A DNA stretch of 57,326 nt from Eubacteriales bacterium (GTDB lineage: Bacteria; Bacillota; Clostridia; Lachnospirales; Lachnospiraceae). The translations under genes were made by a program, and so were the position numbers. Location: positions 1-57,326 of the forward strand of contig JAUNJG010000008.1 of the NCBI GenBank assembly GCA_030533385.1, read 5' to 3'. The notes under the pieces are model-generated. The model had not been told where the DNA came from. It searched no databases and saw nothing but the letters and a program-made list of their open reading frames with translations. Of this stretch, positions 18,024-26,467 are shown piece after piece (the stretch's first letter is position 1; the number at the start of each line of letters is the position of its first letter).

Positions 18024-19013
18024 ATGAAACGAACAATATTATGGTTTCTAAGTTTTTGTTTTTTATTCTTGTCTGCATGTGAAAGTTTATCCAAAAAAGA
18101 GACCCCCTCGCCTCCCCATGACAGCACTGTCTCCTCCCGGACAAAAAAGAGCTCACCTTCCTCTGAGAAGCAAACAGAGACATCTACGGAAACGATTCCG
18201 GAACAGATGGTCACCTCCACACAGGATACCCCACAGAACACGGAGGATGCCACTTTTCAAACAGACGACACGGAACCTTCTACGGAAGAAATCGACTCCT
18301 ATGTTGACCCTTCCACCCTGCCAAATGATATGGCTGCCTGGTGGTTCCGACGAAACGAAGAAAACAAACCTCCTTCTGCTCAGGATGAAATCGATCTGGC
18401 AAAATATGATGCTTTCTATGTCATGGATTATGAGGAGGGGGAACAACCGGTCTATCTTACCTTCGACTGCGGCTACGAAAATGGCTACACTGCGGGAATG
18501 CTGGATGTTTTAAAGGAACATGATGCCACCGCAACCTTTTTTGTCTGCCAATATTTTATTGAAGATCAACCGGAGCTTGTAAAGAGAATGAAGGAGGAGG
18601 GACATCTTGTCGGCAATCATACTTCCAACCACATCTGTATGCCGGATCATGACGAGAAGACGATACGGGAGGAAATTCTCTCCAACGCCGCATGTATGAA
18701 AGAGCTTACCGGATACGACATGGATATGTTTTTCCGTCCTCCAAAGGGAGAATACAGCGAACGCACCTTGCAGATTACAAAAAATATGGGATATGCCACC
18801 GTATTTTGGAGCCTGGCTTACGGGGATTACGATGTGGACGACCAACCCGGAGCAGATTATGTGATAAACCACTTTAACCAATACATCCATCCGGGGGCCG
18901 TCCCGCTGATTCACAATATTTCTGAATGCAACGCCCAGGCATTAGATACTGTTTTGACCAATTTAGAAGATGAAGGCTACACCTTCAGAAGTCTGGAAGA
19001 TTTTAACCGCTGA
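18024..19013 (+). CDS. PdaA-like polysaccharide deacetylase lipoprotein
   Basis: The product is an extracytoplasmic deacetylase predicted to act on peptidoglycan sugars. Residues 1-19 form a lipoprotein signal with lipobox LSAC (Cys19). A Ser/Thr/Glu-rich linker runs to about residue 100, followed by the NodB-fold domain. That domain has YLTFDCGYENGYT (Asp148) and the metal histidines in GNHTSNH (His199, His203). It also has the RPPKGEYSE loop and a late HPGAVPLIHNIS. WWFRRNEENKPPSAQ before the domain is characteristic of the PdaA group (N-acetylmuramic deacetylase of spore cortex). PdaA usually has Asn where this protein has Cys (TFDNG). ATG 18024 is chosen (GAAAGGA upstream) over an earlier in-frame ATG at 17868. 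Confidence 0.9.
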   Translation: MKRTILWFLSFCFLFLSACESLSKKETPSPPHDSTVSSRTKKSSPSSEKQTETSTETIPEQMVTSTQDTPQNTEDATFQTDDTEPSTEEIDSYVDPSTLPNDMAAWWFRRNEENKPPSAQDEIDLAKYDAFYVMDYEEGEQPVYLTFDCGYENGYTAGMLDVLKEHDATATFFVCQYFIEDQPELVKRMKEEGHLVGNHTSNHICMPDHDEKTIREEILSNAACMKELTGYDMDMFFRPPKGEYSERTLQITKNMGYATVFWSLAYGDYDVDDQPGADYVINHFNQYIHPGAVPLIHNISECNAQALDTVLTNLEDEGYTFRSLEDFNR

Positions 19014-19034
19014 GAGCCGCAAGCCGCTCTCAGC
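19011..19034. terminator. Short hairpin between convergent genes
   Basis: CTGAGAGC pairs with GCTCTCAG around a seven-base loop, immediately after the deacetylase stop. There is no clear U-run, so it may be only a weak bidirectional terminator. Confidence 0.4.
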
Positions 19035-19038
19035 TAAT

Positions 19039-19710
19039 TCAGGCGAAAAATTCCTGTAACACTTCCTCCAGAAGTTTTTCTTCCTCGGGAGATACCGACA
19101 AAGCTGTCCTCTTCTTTTTTCTGTTTTCCTGTGCATAAGAAAGAAGCTTCCGGCTGCGCGCCCGCCGGTCATCGGCATCTCCCACGGCCTCCCTGCCGCT
19201 TATGGTATTTTCCAGTACATTTTCCAGATAGTCATTCATATTGACGATAACCTGATGCCTCTTCTCAGAAGCTCTTAAAAAGGTGTCTAAAAACAACAGG
19301 CCGCAGGCTGCCGTTATGCCCGTTAAATAAGTAATCATCACTTCAGACAGCTCCTTTCCCTGCTGGGACGCCGCCAGCGCCCCAGCCGCACCGGCTATGG
19401 CGCATCCCGCAATGGAAAGTCTTTCCAGCATCAGCCAGGAGGAGCAGGTAAATCCCATCACCTTCTTTCTCTGAAATAATCTGTCCACAAAAGTCTCCAC
19501 ATTGTTTACTTTGACATTCATTTCATGGTAATCTTCATATCTTTTTTTCAGAGATATCAGCCATTTTTTCTTCGTCTTTCCTATTTGAGCCGTCGCCTTT
19601 ATCATGCTTCTGTAAGAAATTTCGAGAACAAACCAGCTTATTACTCCGAGAACACAGCAGGCCAGCACAGCCTTCATAAACATGGCACTATTTATTATGT
19701 ATTCAAACAT
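19039..19710 (-). CDS. Membrane protein of unknown function, 223 residues
   Basis: Three hydrophobic segments are visible, near residues 10-32, 98-115 and 125-145. The first two are separated by a basic, coiled region (KKWLISLKKRYEDYHEMN). The cytoplasmic C-terminal third is charged (RRARSRKLLSYAQENRKKKR, then SPEEEKLLEEVLQEFF). I recall similar uncharacterised proteins in Lachnospiraceae, but no domain is recognised. It is a single-gene unit behind its own promoter with a long leader. Confidence 0.75.
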   Translation of the reverse strand: MFEYIINSAMFMKAVLACCVLGVISWFVLEISYRSMIKATAQIGKTKKKWLISLKKRYEDYHEMNVKVNNVETFVDRLFQRKKVMGFTCSSWLMLERLSIAGCAIAGAAGALAASQQGKELSEVMITYLTGITAACGLLFLDTFLRASEKRHQVIVNMNDYLENVLENTISGREAVGDADDRRARSRKLLSYAQENRKKKRTALSVSPEEEKLLEEVLQEFFA

Positions 19711-19891
19711 AGTCTTCCCTCCTGTCTGAAAACTTTCCTATTGTTGCTCATCCGACAAGACCTGTTCTACTCGACGGCAAGAGAATGGCACCGGTTTCCA
19801 TCCCTTATTTTTGAAGATTTCTCCGCCAGGATATTCTCCAAACGACTCCGTCCCTGCCTTTTCCAAATATTGTCTGTCCGGATTTGTCCCA

Positions 19892-19920
19892 ATTATACGA
19901 GATTCCCTGGCCTTTGAAAA
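19892..19920 (-). promoter_or_regulatory. Promoter for the 19039 membrane-protein gene
   Basis: On the minus strand a perfect TATAAT (19892-19897) is preceded by TTTTCA (19915-19920) at 17 bases. The transcript would carry a leader of about 175 bases. The promoter begins right after the mtnN terminator. Confidence 0.6.
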
Positions 19921-19941
19921 GGGGGATTCGCTCGTAAAAAA

Positions 19942-19972
19942 AACCCTTCCTCTGCCAAAAAGAGAAAGGGTT
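19942..19972 (-). terminator. Terminator of mtnN
   Basis: On the minus strand AACCCTTTCTC pairs with GAGGAAGGGTT and is followed by eight T residues. It lies 15 bases past the mtnN stop. Confidence 0.9.
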
Positions 19973-19987
19973 CTGATTTCTTTTTCA

Positions 19988-20692
19988 TTATTTGCTCATT
20001 TTCAAAAACATGGCCGCAAGAAGCTTTACGGTATGGATGATGGCCTGCTCCTCAAAAGTGCTGTAAGCGACCGGCGCACTATTGTCCGCCTTATCGGAAA
20101 TCGCACGGATGATGACAAATGGGATGTGGTTAAGCGTTGCCACATGAGCCATCGCCGCACCTTCCATCTCGGCACAATATCCACCAAACTCCTTCACCAG
20201 CTCTTCTTTTTTTTCATTGCTGGAAATGAACTGGTCTCCGGTTACCACTCTGCCCACGAAGCACTGAATCTCCGGATTGACAATCTCGCAGGCTTCCTTT
20301 GCCATGTCCACCAGTTCTGTATCCGCCCGGAACACCGAGGACTCCATCCTTGGAATCTCCCCCCTTTGATGTCCCAGCCCTGTCACATCAAAATCGTGCT
20401 GAATGGCATCGCTGGAAATGACGATATCGCCCACATTGATGTCTTTGTAAAGGCCGCCGGCTACCCCGGTATTGATGACCATGTCAACCTCGTACACGTC
20501 CGCCAGAATCTGTGTGCAAACTGCCATGTTTACCTTGCCAATGCCGCTTCTGACCACGACCGCCTCCTGTTTCCAGAGCGTCCCTTTGTGAAAGGTCATC
20601 CCCGCCATCGTCTTGCTCTCTTCGTTCTCCATCTGAGCAATCAGGGAGGCAACTTCTTCCTCCATCGCTCCAATCACACCGATACAAACCAT
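19988..20692 (-). CDS. mtnN: 5'-methylthioadenosine / S-adenosylhomocysteine nucleosidase
   Basis: The enzyme hydrolyses MTA and SAH to adenine and the thio-sugar, feeding methionine salvage and the activated methyl cycle. The PNP/UDP-phosphorylase fold motifs are present: IGVIGAMEEE at the N-terminus, VVRSGIGKVNMA, the NTGVAGGL loop, the nucleoside-binding CAEMEGAAMAHVA and the late IRAISDKAD with the catalytic Asp. At 234 residues it is of normal length. The ATG at 20692 is preferred (GGAGG eight bases upstream) over the ATG at 20707. It stands alone, divergent from the TSCPD-murG pair. Confidence 0.95.
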   Translation of the reverse strand: MVCIGVIGAMEEEVASLIAQMENEESKTMAGMTFHKGTLWKQEAVVVRSGIGKVNMAVCTQILADVYEVDMVINTGVAGGLYKDINVGDIVISSDAIQHDFDVTGLGHQRGEIPRMESSVFRADTELVDMAKEACEIVNPEIQCFVGRVVTGDQFISSNEKKEELVKEFGGYCAEMEGAAMAHVATLNHIPFVIIRAISDKADNSAPVAYSTFEEQAIIHTVKLLAAMFLKMSK

Positions 20693-21071
20693 ATCCTCAT
20701 CCTCCATCTTTGCATATTATGGACTATTATAACACACTTTTCCTTCTCATGTACACCGCAAAGTCGCCTTCGTTTCCTCTTTGTTTTTTATAAAAAATCT
20801 TTTGATTCATGTAATATTTCGTAAATTTTGCACCTGTGCATTTTCAGGAAAAGATGATATACTGAGTGCAATGCTCCTGACAAGAACGTATTGGCAGTCA
20901 GGAGTACTTTTTACACACATTCGACAACCTTTAATCCAGGCAGAAGAAAATATCCTTCGTGCATCAGGCACACACCCTGTCACCTTCGACCTGATTGAAT
21001 TAAAATAAATCTTCACATCAGGCGTGTCCGGATACTGCCATCTGCCTTACACAAGAAAGAGAGGGATTGAC
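20693..21071 (+). promoter_or_regulatory. Divergent intergenic region with a terminator-like leader hairpin
   Basis: No secure gene is seen in these 379 bases. On the plus strand a possible -10, TATACT, is at 20858-20863. It is followed almost at once by a hairpin, CTCCTGAC with GTCAGGAG (20874-20904), and then TACTTTTTA. That is the form of an early terminator before the TSCPD-murG genes. It could be an attenuator, or the end of a very short RNA. A 75-codon frame over 20781-21008 lacks a ribosome site and is not called. Confidence 0.4.
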
Positions 21072-21320
21072 ATGTACACTTACAAAACGCAGGGAACCTG
21101 CGCAAAAGAGATTCAGCTTGACATTGAGGGGGACGTCATCAAAGAGGTTCGCTTCATCGGAGGATGTATGGGAAACACCACCGGCGTCAGCGCCCTGGCC
21201 AAAAACCGCCAAGTGGATGAAGTTATTGAAATCCTGCAAGGCATCGACTGTTCCGGACGCGGCACTTCCTGTCCTGACCAGCTCGCACGGGCTTTGACCA
21301 CCTATAAACAGCAGGCATAA
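21072..21320 (+). CDS. TSCPD domain protein (TIGR03905 type)
   Basis: The product has 82 residues with the TSCPD motif near the C-terminus (GRGTSCPDQLARAL) and Cys residues in GGCMGNTTG and GIDCSG. The same domain occurs at the end of some class II ribonucleotide reductases. The stand-alone form has no established role, though cysteine-based metal or nucleotide binding is plausible. ATG 21072 follows AGAGAGGG; the frame extends upstream to 21024 without a site. It lies 21 bases before murG, so the two are probably co-transcribed. Confidence 0.88.
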   Translation: MYTYKTQGTCAKEIQLDIEGDVIKEVRFIGGCMGNTTGVSALAKNRQVDEVIEILQGIDCSGRGTSCPDQLARALTTYKQQA

Positions 21321-21341
21321 TCATTTTCAGGAGGCATTTTC

Positions 21342-22406
21342 ATGAAGCGTATTCTTATGACCGGCGGCGGAACTGCCGGACATGTGACACCGAACATGGC
21401 TTTGATTCCCGGTCTGAAAGAAAAGGGTTACGACATCCATTATGTAGGCTCTCACAAGGGAATCGAGCGAAAGCTTATCGAGGAGATGGGGATTCCTTAT
21501 CACGCTATCTCTTCCGGAAAGCTTCGGCGGTACTTTGACCTTAAAAATTTTTCTGACCCTTTTCGGGTTTTAAAGGGCTATGCGGAGGCTTCCCATTTAA
21601 TAAAGAAGCTGAAACCGGACATTATCTTTTCTAAAGGCGGGTTTGTGTCCGTTCCCGTCGTTTTGGCAGCAAAGCGAAGACGCGTACCGGCTATCATCCA
21701 CGAGTCGGATTTGACACCGGGACTGGCCAATCGAATCTGTATCCCATATTGCACCAAAGTCTGCTGCAATTTCCCCGAAACATTAAAGCATCTCCCTGAG
21801 GACAAGGCGGTACTCAGTGGCTCTCCCATCCGCCAGGAACTATTTTCGGGAAGCAGGGAAGAAGCCTTTCGCCTTTGCGGCTTTTCAGGCAATAAACCAG
21901 TTTTGATGGTCATGGGAGGAAGTCTTGGCGCTGTCGCCATCAATGAGGCTCTTCGCACCAATCTGGACGCACTGCTGGAACAGTTTTTTATTATTCATCT
22001 GTGCGGAAAGGGAAATTACGACAAAGCCTTGGAAAATAAAGAAGGCTACAAACAGTTTGAATATGCAAAAAAAGAACTTCCGCATTTGTTTGCTGCCACG
22101 GATTTAATCATTTCCCGCGCCGGGGCAAATGCCATCTGCGAGCTTCTGGCACTGAAAAAACCAAACATTCTCATTCCACTTCCTGCTTCCCAAAGTCGCG
22201 GAGATCAGCTGTTAAATGCGGCTTCCTTTGAAAAGTCAGGTTACAGCTATGTTTTGCAGGAAGAGGAGATGACCGGTGACAGTCTGTTAAAAGCCGTTCA
22301 GTATGTATATGAAGAAAGAGAAGATTACATCCAGGCATTGAATGAGAGCAAATTAAATGATTCCATTGGCATCATCACTGATTTAATCCTGACATATACC
22401 CTTTGA
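21342..22406 (+). CDS. murG: MurG glycosyltransferase (lipid II synthesis)
   Basis: MurG adds GlcNAc from UDP-GlcNAc to lipid I on the inner face of the membrane, making lipid II. The GT28-family motifs are clear: [12 protein letters not shown] at the N-terminus, [30 protein letters not shown] and the nucleotide-binding [11 protein letters not shown] with [11 protein letters not shown]. The 354 residues are typical. It is placed outside a division/cell-wall cluster, beside a TSCPD gene. A stand-alone or second murG is familiar to me from Lachnospiraceae, but whether this genome has another copy cannot be seen. AGGAGG precedes ATG 21342. Confidence 0.94.
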   Translation: MKRILMTGGGTAGHVTPNMALIPGLKEKGYDIHYVGSHKGIERKLIEEMGIPYHAISSGKLRRYFDLKNFSDPFRVLKGYAEASHLIKKLKPDIIFSKGGFVSVPVVLAAKRRRVPAIIHESDLTPGLANRICIPYCTKVCCNFPETLKHLPEDKAVLSGSPIRQELFSGSREEAFRLCGFSGNKPVLMVMGGSLGAVAINEALRTNLDALLEQFFIIHLCGKGNYDKALENKEGYKQFEYAKKELPHLFAATDLIISRAGANAICELLALKKPNILIPLPASQSRGDQLLNAASFEKSGYSYVLQEEEMTGDSLLKAVQYVYEEREDYIQALNESKLNDSIGIITDLILTYTL

Positions 22407-22488
22407 TCTCTCTTCTCCCAACTCTTTCTCCGCTTCTGGAGCAGGATGCGTTTTATCCGCACTCCTGCCCACCCTGGCGGAACCTTTC

Positions 22489-23244
22489 TCATGCAAAATC
22501 TATCTCTAGCATCACCGGACAATGATCCGATCCAAGCACTTCCGTCTTGATTTCCGCTTCTTTCATCCTTCCCGCTTCCCGCTCGGACAACAGAAAATAA
22601 TCAATTCTCCACCCTGCATTTCTCTCCCTCGCCTTAAACCGATAAGACCACCAGGAATATTCCACTTTGTCCGGATATTTTGTCCGATAGGTGTCAATAA
22701 AGCCGGAAGAAAGTAATTCCTGAAATTTTTCTCTTTCTTCATCGGTAAATCCGGCATTTTTTCGATTTGCCTTAGGGTTTTTAAGGTCAATTTCCTGCGC
22801 CGCCACATTGAGATCTCCCGTGACAATCACCGGCTTATGGGCGTCCAACTCCTTTAAGTAGCCTCGAAAATCATCTTCCCATTTCATTCTGTAGTCCAGT
22901 CTGGCCAGCTCTGTCTGAGAATTTGGGGTATACACCGTGACAAAATAAAAATCATCGTATTCCAGAGTGATAACTCTGCCCTCATGATCATGTTCTTCGA
23001 TGCCGATACCATAGAAAACTTTCAGCGGCTTTTTCTTTGCAAAGACCGCCGTTCCCGAATATCCCTTTTTCTCCGCATAATTCCAGTAACATTCATATCC
23101 TTCCGGAGCAAAATCAATCTGTCCTTCTTGAAGTTTCGTCTCCTGCACGCAAAAAATGTCTGCATTCTCCTCTTTAAAAAAGTCCTCAAAGCCTTTCTTC
23201 ATACAGGCCCTCAACCCATTTACATTCCATGAAATCAGTTTCAT
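22489..23244 (-). CDS. xthA: Exodeoxyribonuclease III / AP endonuclease
   Basis: This 251-residue base-excision-repair nuclease cleaves at abasic sites and has 3'-5' exonuclease activity. The EEP-superfamily motifs are present: MKLISWNVNGLRA, FCVQETKLQ (metal-binding Glu), TGDLNVA (Asp/Asn) and the terminal GSDHCPVML with the catalytic His. The ATG at 23244 follows GGAGG at five bases; an upstream in-frame start at 23280 is less likely. It is the downstream partner of the LD-carboxypeptidase gene, 42 bases away. Confidence 0.95.
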   Translation of the reverse strand: MKLISWNVNGLRACMKKGFEDFFKEENADIFCVQETKLQEGQIDFAPEGYECYWNYAEKKGYSGTAVFAKKKPLKVFYGIGIEEHDHEGRVITLEYDDFYFVTVYTPNSQTELARLDYRMKWEDDFRGYLKELDAHKPVIVTGDLNVAAQEIDLKNPKANRKNAGFTDEEREKFQELLSSGFIDTYRTKYPDKVEYSWWSYRFKARERNAGWRIDYFLLSEREAGRMKEAEIKTEVLGSDHCPVMLEIDFA

Positions 23245-23286
23245 AAATTCCTCCTTCACTTTTCTTTCGTACTTTGTCAAAATTTT

Positions 23287-24321
23287 TTAGCGACACTCCA
23301 TCTTTATAGAAATATCATTGCCCTTTACTGTCACGCTCCCGTAACTGCCGCAAATCAACGGCATCATCGGTGCCAGATGCCCGATATCCGCATCCATGAC
23401 AATCGGCACTTTATAATCAGAGAGAACATCAATGACCGCTTTGTACTGGTCAAGTCCTAAAAACTCTTCCCCATAGCACAATGGTCTTCCAATCAAAAAT
23501 CCTTTCGTCCGCTCAAACCATCCTGCATGTTTGAGCTGCCACAGCGCTCTGCGGATTCCCATGGGATTAAACTCACAGGATTCCAGAAACCAGACAATAC
23601 CTTCCTCTTTATATTTTTCATTAAATTCTTTTACTTTGTCAAATTTTGTTCCGCACAAAGTCACCAGACTGTCAAGACAGCCCCCCAGAAGTCTTCCTTC
23701 CATCTGACAGTCTTCCTCCGGGTAAGAATGAAGTATCCGAGGCTCCGTCACATTATAGGGACAAAGAGGAGCTTCCTCCGTCTTCAGACTTTCTTTTTCC
23801 CATAAATCATAACCATTCACTACATTCTGCGTGCCGGTCAGCAGCCCCAGCGCATCGTTTAAACTCGGATGCCATGGTTCCATGCCGAATGCGGCGGCGC
23901 AAGGCCCATAAATGGAGGCAGTATCACACAGCGTTGCCAGAAGAAACGTAAGGTTCGTATTGTCGGAAAATCCCATAAACCATTTTGGTTTTCCGTTTCT
24001 GATGGCCTCAAAATCCACATAATCCAGAATTTCACACATTAACTCTCCGCCCCCGCAGGAAATCAATACATCATTTTCCGAAGAAGCATACCACTGGTTC
24101 CATTCCTCCGCACATTTTTTCGGGGTATTGCTAATCCCTATCCCACATCCTTCGTACACATTTGGGCCATAATCTAATGTGTACCCTTTTTGTTTCCATT
24201 TTTTTGCTGCATTATCAAAAGCACTACGATAAGGCTCTATATTGCAGCCAAAAGATGGTGCAACAAACCCTATTGTACTCTTTTCTTGCAAAAATTTAGC
24301 AAATTTCATACTTTCTGTCAT
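23287..24321 (-). CDS. S66-family LD-carboxypeptidase / MccF-like peptidase
   Basis: The 344-residue serine peptidase has the S66 fold. The nucleophile elbow is MGFSDNTNL near residue 119, and IGFVAPSFG and SCGGGELMCEILDYVDF are typical of the N-terminal half. WFLESCEFNPMGIRR holds the catalytic Glu, and DIGHLAPMMPL contains the catalytic His. Family members trim murein tetrapeptides (LdcA) or cleave microcin C-like conjugates (MccF). The length and motif spacing here favour the MccF-like branch, but the substrate is not decided by sequence. It has no signal peptide, so it acts in the cytoplasm. The start is uncertain between ATG 24321 and ATG 24309. Confidence 0.85.
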   Translation of the reverse strand: MTESMKFAKFLQEKSTIGFVAPSFGCNIEPYRSAFDNAAKKWKQKGYTLDYGPNVYEGCGIGISNTPKKCAEEWNQWYASSENDVLISCGGGELMCEILDYVDFEAIRNGKPKWFMGFSDNTNLTFLLATLCDTASIYGPCAAAFGMEPWHPSLNDALGLLTGTQNVVNGYDLWEKESLKTEEAPLCPYNVTEPRILHSYPEEDCQMEGRLLGGCLDSLVTLCGTKFDKVKEFNEKYKEEGIVWFLESCEFNPMGIRRALWQLKHAGWFERTKGFLIGRPLCYGEEFLGLDQYKAVIDVLSDYKVPIVMDADIGHLAPMMPLICGSYGSVTVKGNDISIKMECR

Positions 24322-24382
24322 CCTTTCTTTTTTATATTTCTCCTTTAATTATTTCAATCTGTTACAAATTTATTAAATCTGC

Positions 24383-24411
24383 TTGACACATCGTAATATA
24401 TATATTAATAT
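24383..24411 (+). promoter_or_regulatory. Promoter of the secreted amidase gene, with AT palindrome
   Basis: TTGACA (24383-24388) lies 17 bases before TAATAT (24406-24411). The spacer and -10 form an AT palindrome centred on TTAA (ATATATTAATATAT). A resemblance to the AT-rich motif upstream of the two surface genes exists but is loose. Confidence 0.65.
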
Positions 24412-24454
24412 ATGTCGAGTAGAATTAATATTTTTTCAATAAAGGAGATGCGTT

Positions 24455-25414
24455 TTGCGAAACATTAAATCAAAATTATTTGTTCACATACTATCATTGA
24501 CACTCATCGGCGGAAGTCTTTTTTCAACATCTTCTGCCGTTTATGCTGAATCGGCACCTGCTGACATTGTTACAGAGGCGGCAGATTCCACGGATAATAA
24601 TCAGGATGACTCTCTTTCAGACACAGAAGGAAGTTCCGAGGAAAGTACGGAAAACTCCTCGTCTGATTCTTCCTCTGATACTACAGAGACTCAGCCGGAG
24701 GACTCTTCCTCTGACGACACCACAGAAACTAAGCCGGAGGACTCTTCCTCTGACACCACCGAGACTCAGCCGGAGGACTCTTCCTCCGACACTACAGAGA
24801 CTCAGCCGGAGAATCCTTCTTCTGAACCTGCTCCGGCCAAACCTGCTCCACCCGTCACCACGGTGAAGAAAGGAGCCGGCTCTAAGAAAAAGCAGAAACG
24901 TTCCGACGAAAATTTAACTCGCTGGATGGATACCTGTGAAAAAGTCGGAAAAAATCTCAGAAAGAAAAAGTTCCGGTATGGAAACCGCGGCACTCGCTCT
25001 ACTTATAGCTCTGCGCTGTCAAATGGAAAACGTTCCAACTGTGCCTTATATGTTTCCTGGTGTCTTCAGGAATACGGCGCCTTAAAAAAGGGACGAACCT
25101 TTTATGTCAGACGCAGCGGTTCCATCAAGAAAAACTTTAAGCGCTGGGGACGCAAAGTCAAAGTCATTCGTGTCAACAGCGGCTGTTCTTCCGCAAACCT
25201 TCAAAAAGGTGATGTTGTCTGCTGGTCCGGCATCGGCCACTGCAACATCTATGCCGGAACAAACAGTTCCGGAGATCGCCTGTGGTTCGACGCCGGAAAA
25301 TCTGCCACTTACAGCGGCCGCTCCGGCAGTCGATATGAAAATGTAGGAGCCAAAACCCAAAGTTATCTGGATTCCAGGCATATCTCTTATATCGTCAGAA
25401 TCAAAGGCATCTGA
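24455..25414 (+). CDS. Secreted NlpC/P60- or CHAP-like cysteine amidase with acidic repeat linker
   Basis: The TTG at 24455 is the start (GGAG seven bases upstream); no ATG fits. A signal peptide (residues 1-31, ending VYA) is followed by a Ser/Thr/Asp/Glu-rich linker. The linker has four copies of an 11-residue repeat, EDSSSDTTETQ or a close variant (about residues 70-120). A Pro/Ala hinge and a Lys-rich stretch come next. The catalytic domain covers residues 155-319. SNCALYVSW gives the nucleophile Cys196 and GIGHCNIYAG gives His262. A cell-wall hydrolase role is inferred. The repeated linker suggests that this domain is displayed through the wall. Confidence 0.82.
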   Translation: MRNIKSKLFVHILSLTLIGGSLFSTSSAVYAESAPADIVTEAADSTDNNQDDSLSDTEGSSEESTENSSSDSSSDTTETQPEDSSSDDTTETKPEDSSSDTTETQPEDSSSDTTETQPENPSSEPAPAKPAPPVTTVKKGAGSKKKQKRSDENLTRWMDTCEKVGKNLRKKKFRYGNRGTRSTYSSALSNGKRSNCALYVSWCLQEYGALKKGRTFYVRRSGSIKKNFKRWGRKVKVIRVNSGCSSANLQKGDVVCWSGIGHCNIYAGTNSSGDRLWFDAGKSATYSGRSGSRYENVGAKTQSYLDSRHISYIVRIKGI

Positions 25415-25417
25415 TTT

Positions 25418-26197
25418 TTATTTCATTATGGCGTCTACCGCATCTAAAAAAGCGGCGCGCAGTCCTGCTCGTTCCAGAGCGCCCACTCCCCGGATGGTTG
25501 TTCCTGCCGGGGAGCATACATTATCTTTTAACACTCCCGGATGTTCTCCCGTCTCCCGCTGCAATTTTGCACTTCCAAGTATCATCTGCGACACCAGTGC
25601 ATACGCCTGCGCTCTTGGCAGTCCGTATTTTACTCCCACATCTCCCAGAGCTTCTATAATCATATCCACGAAAGCCGGTCCACATCCCGTCAACGCACCC
25701 CCGATTCCCATCAAGTGAGTCGGCAGCTCCTCCACAAGTCCCAGCACGGAAAACAATTCTTTTACTTCTTCTTTTTCTTTTTTTTCTAAAGAGCTTGTCT
25801 GCTCAAAAAGCATAACGCCCTCCGACACCATAGCAGGTGTATTCGGCATGATAAACTGCACCCTCGTGGAGGAATCTACCAGCTTTGCGTAAGCAGCAAA
25901 ATCCCATCCCACAGCCACGGACAACAGGGCTTTCCCTTTGAATCCTTCCTTATATTGACGAAGAATCTCCTCCACCTGATAAGGCTTACACGCCATCAAC
26001 AGGGTATCAGACGCCTGCAAAAGCTCTTCCATGGAAGCACACGGAACAAAACCGATGGCCTCCGCATTTTTCTTTAATTTATCCTGATTCGGAGCAAAGG
26101 CATAGAGATCCTCTCCTCTTTTTTTCCCACTTTTTATGATTCCTTCTGCGATGGCCTTCGCCATATTTCCCATTCCGATAAAACCTAATGTCTTCAT
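25418..26197 (-). CDS. proC: Pyrroline-5-carboxylate reductase
   Basis: ProC reduces pyrroline-5-carboxylate to proline with NAD(P)H. The Rossmann motif is GFIGMGNMAKAI at the very N-terminus. The middle has FIMPNTPAMV. The C-terminal dimerisation helix bundle contains GALTGCGPAFV and the diagnostic PAGTTIRGVGALE. At 259 residues the length is normal. ATG 26197 (AAGGA eight bases upstream) is preferred over ATG 26206. It converges on the secreted amidase gene with only three bases between the stops, so antisense readthrough is likely at the junction. Confidence 0.95.
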   Translation of the reverse strand: MKTLGFIGMGNMAKAIAEGIIKSGKKRGEDLYAFAPNQDKLKKNAEAIGFVPCASMEELLQASDTLLMACKPYQVEEILRQYKEGFKGKALLSVAVGWDFAAYAKLVDSSTRVQFIMPNTPAMVSEGVMLFEQTSSLEKKEKEEVKELFSVLGLVEELPTHLMGIGGALTGCGPAFVDMIIEALGDVGVKYGLPRAQAYALVSQMILGSAKLQRETGEHPGVLKDNVCSPAGTTIRGVGALERAGLRAAFLDAVDAIMK

Positions 26198-26467
26198 TCT
26201 GTCCATCCTTTCTTTATGTTTTTCTTTTTATATTCCTTATAATCAGTATCATGGAACCATAACATTCTTTCCATTTGACCTGATGGGCATAGCATACAAA
26301 TGCAGATACTGCCCATTCAACCAGTGTACCACATAAAAAAATTTTTGTCCCTTCCATTGTGGAAAAAAATCTTCCGTGGTATGATTCATATATCCTGTCA
26401 GCCTTGCTGACCTTTTCCGGCCGCCAGCCGCCAGCAGATTTACAGTCGAAAACCAGGAGGATTTTTT

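Noticed and set aside
19730..19925. Minus-strand frame containing SFGEYPGGEIFKNKGWKPVP upstream of the 19039 gene
   Set aside because: It has no ATG or GTG start with a ribosome site, and it overlaps a good promoter and the mtnN terminator.
20781..21008. 75-codon plus-strand frame before the TSCPD gene
   Set aside because: It overlaps the putative promoter and leader hairpin and lacks a ribosome site.
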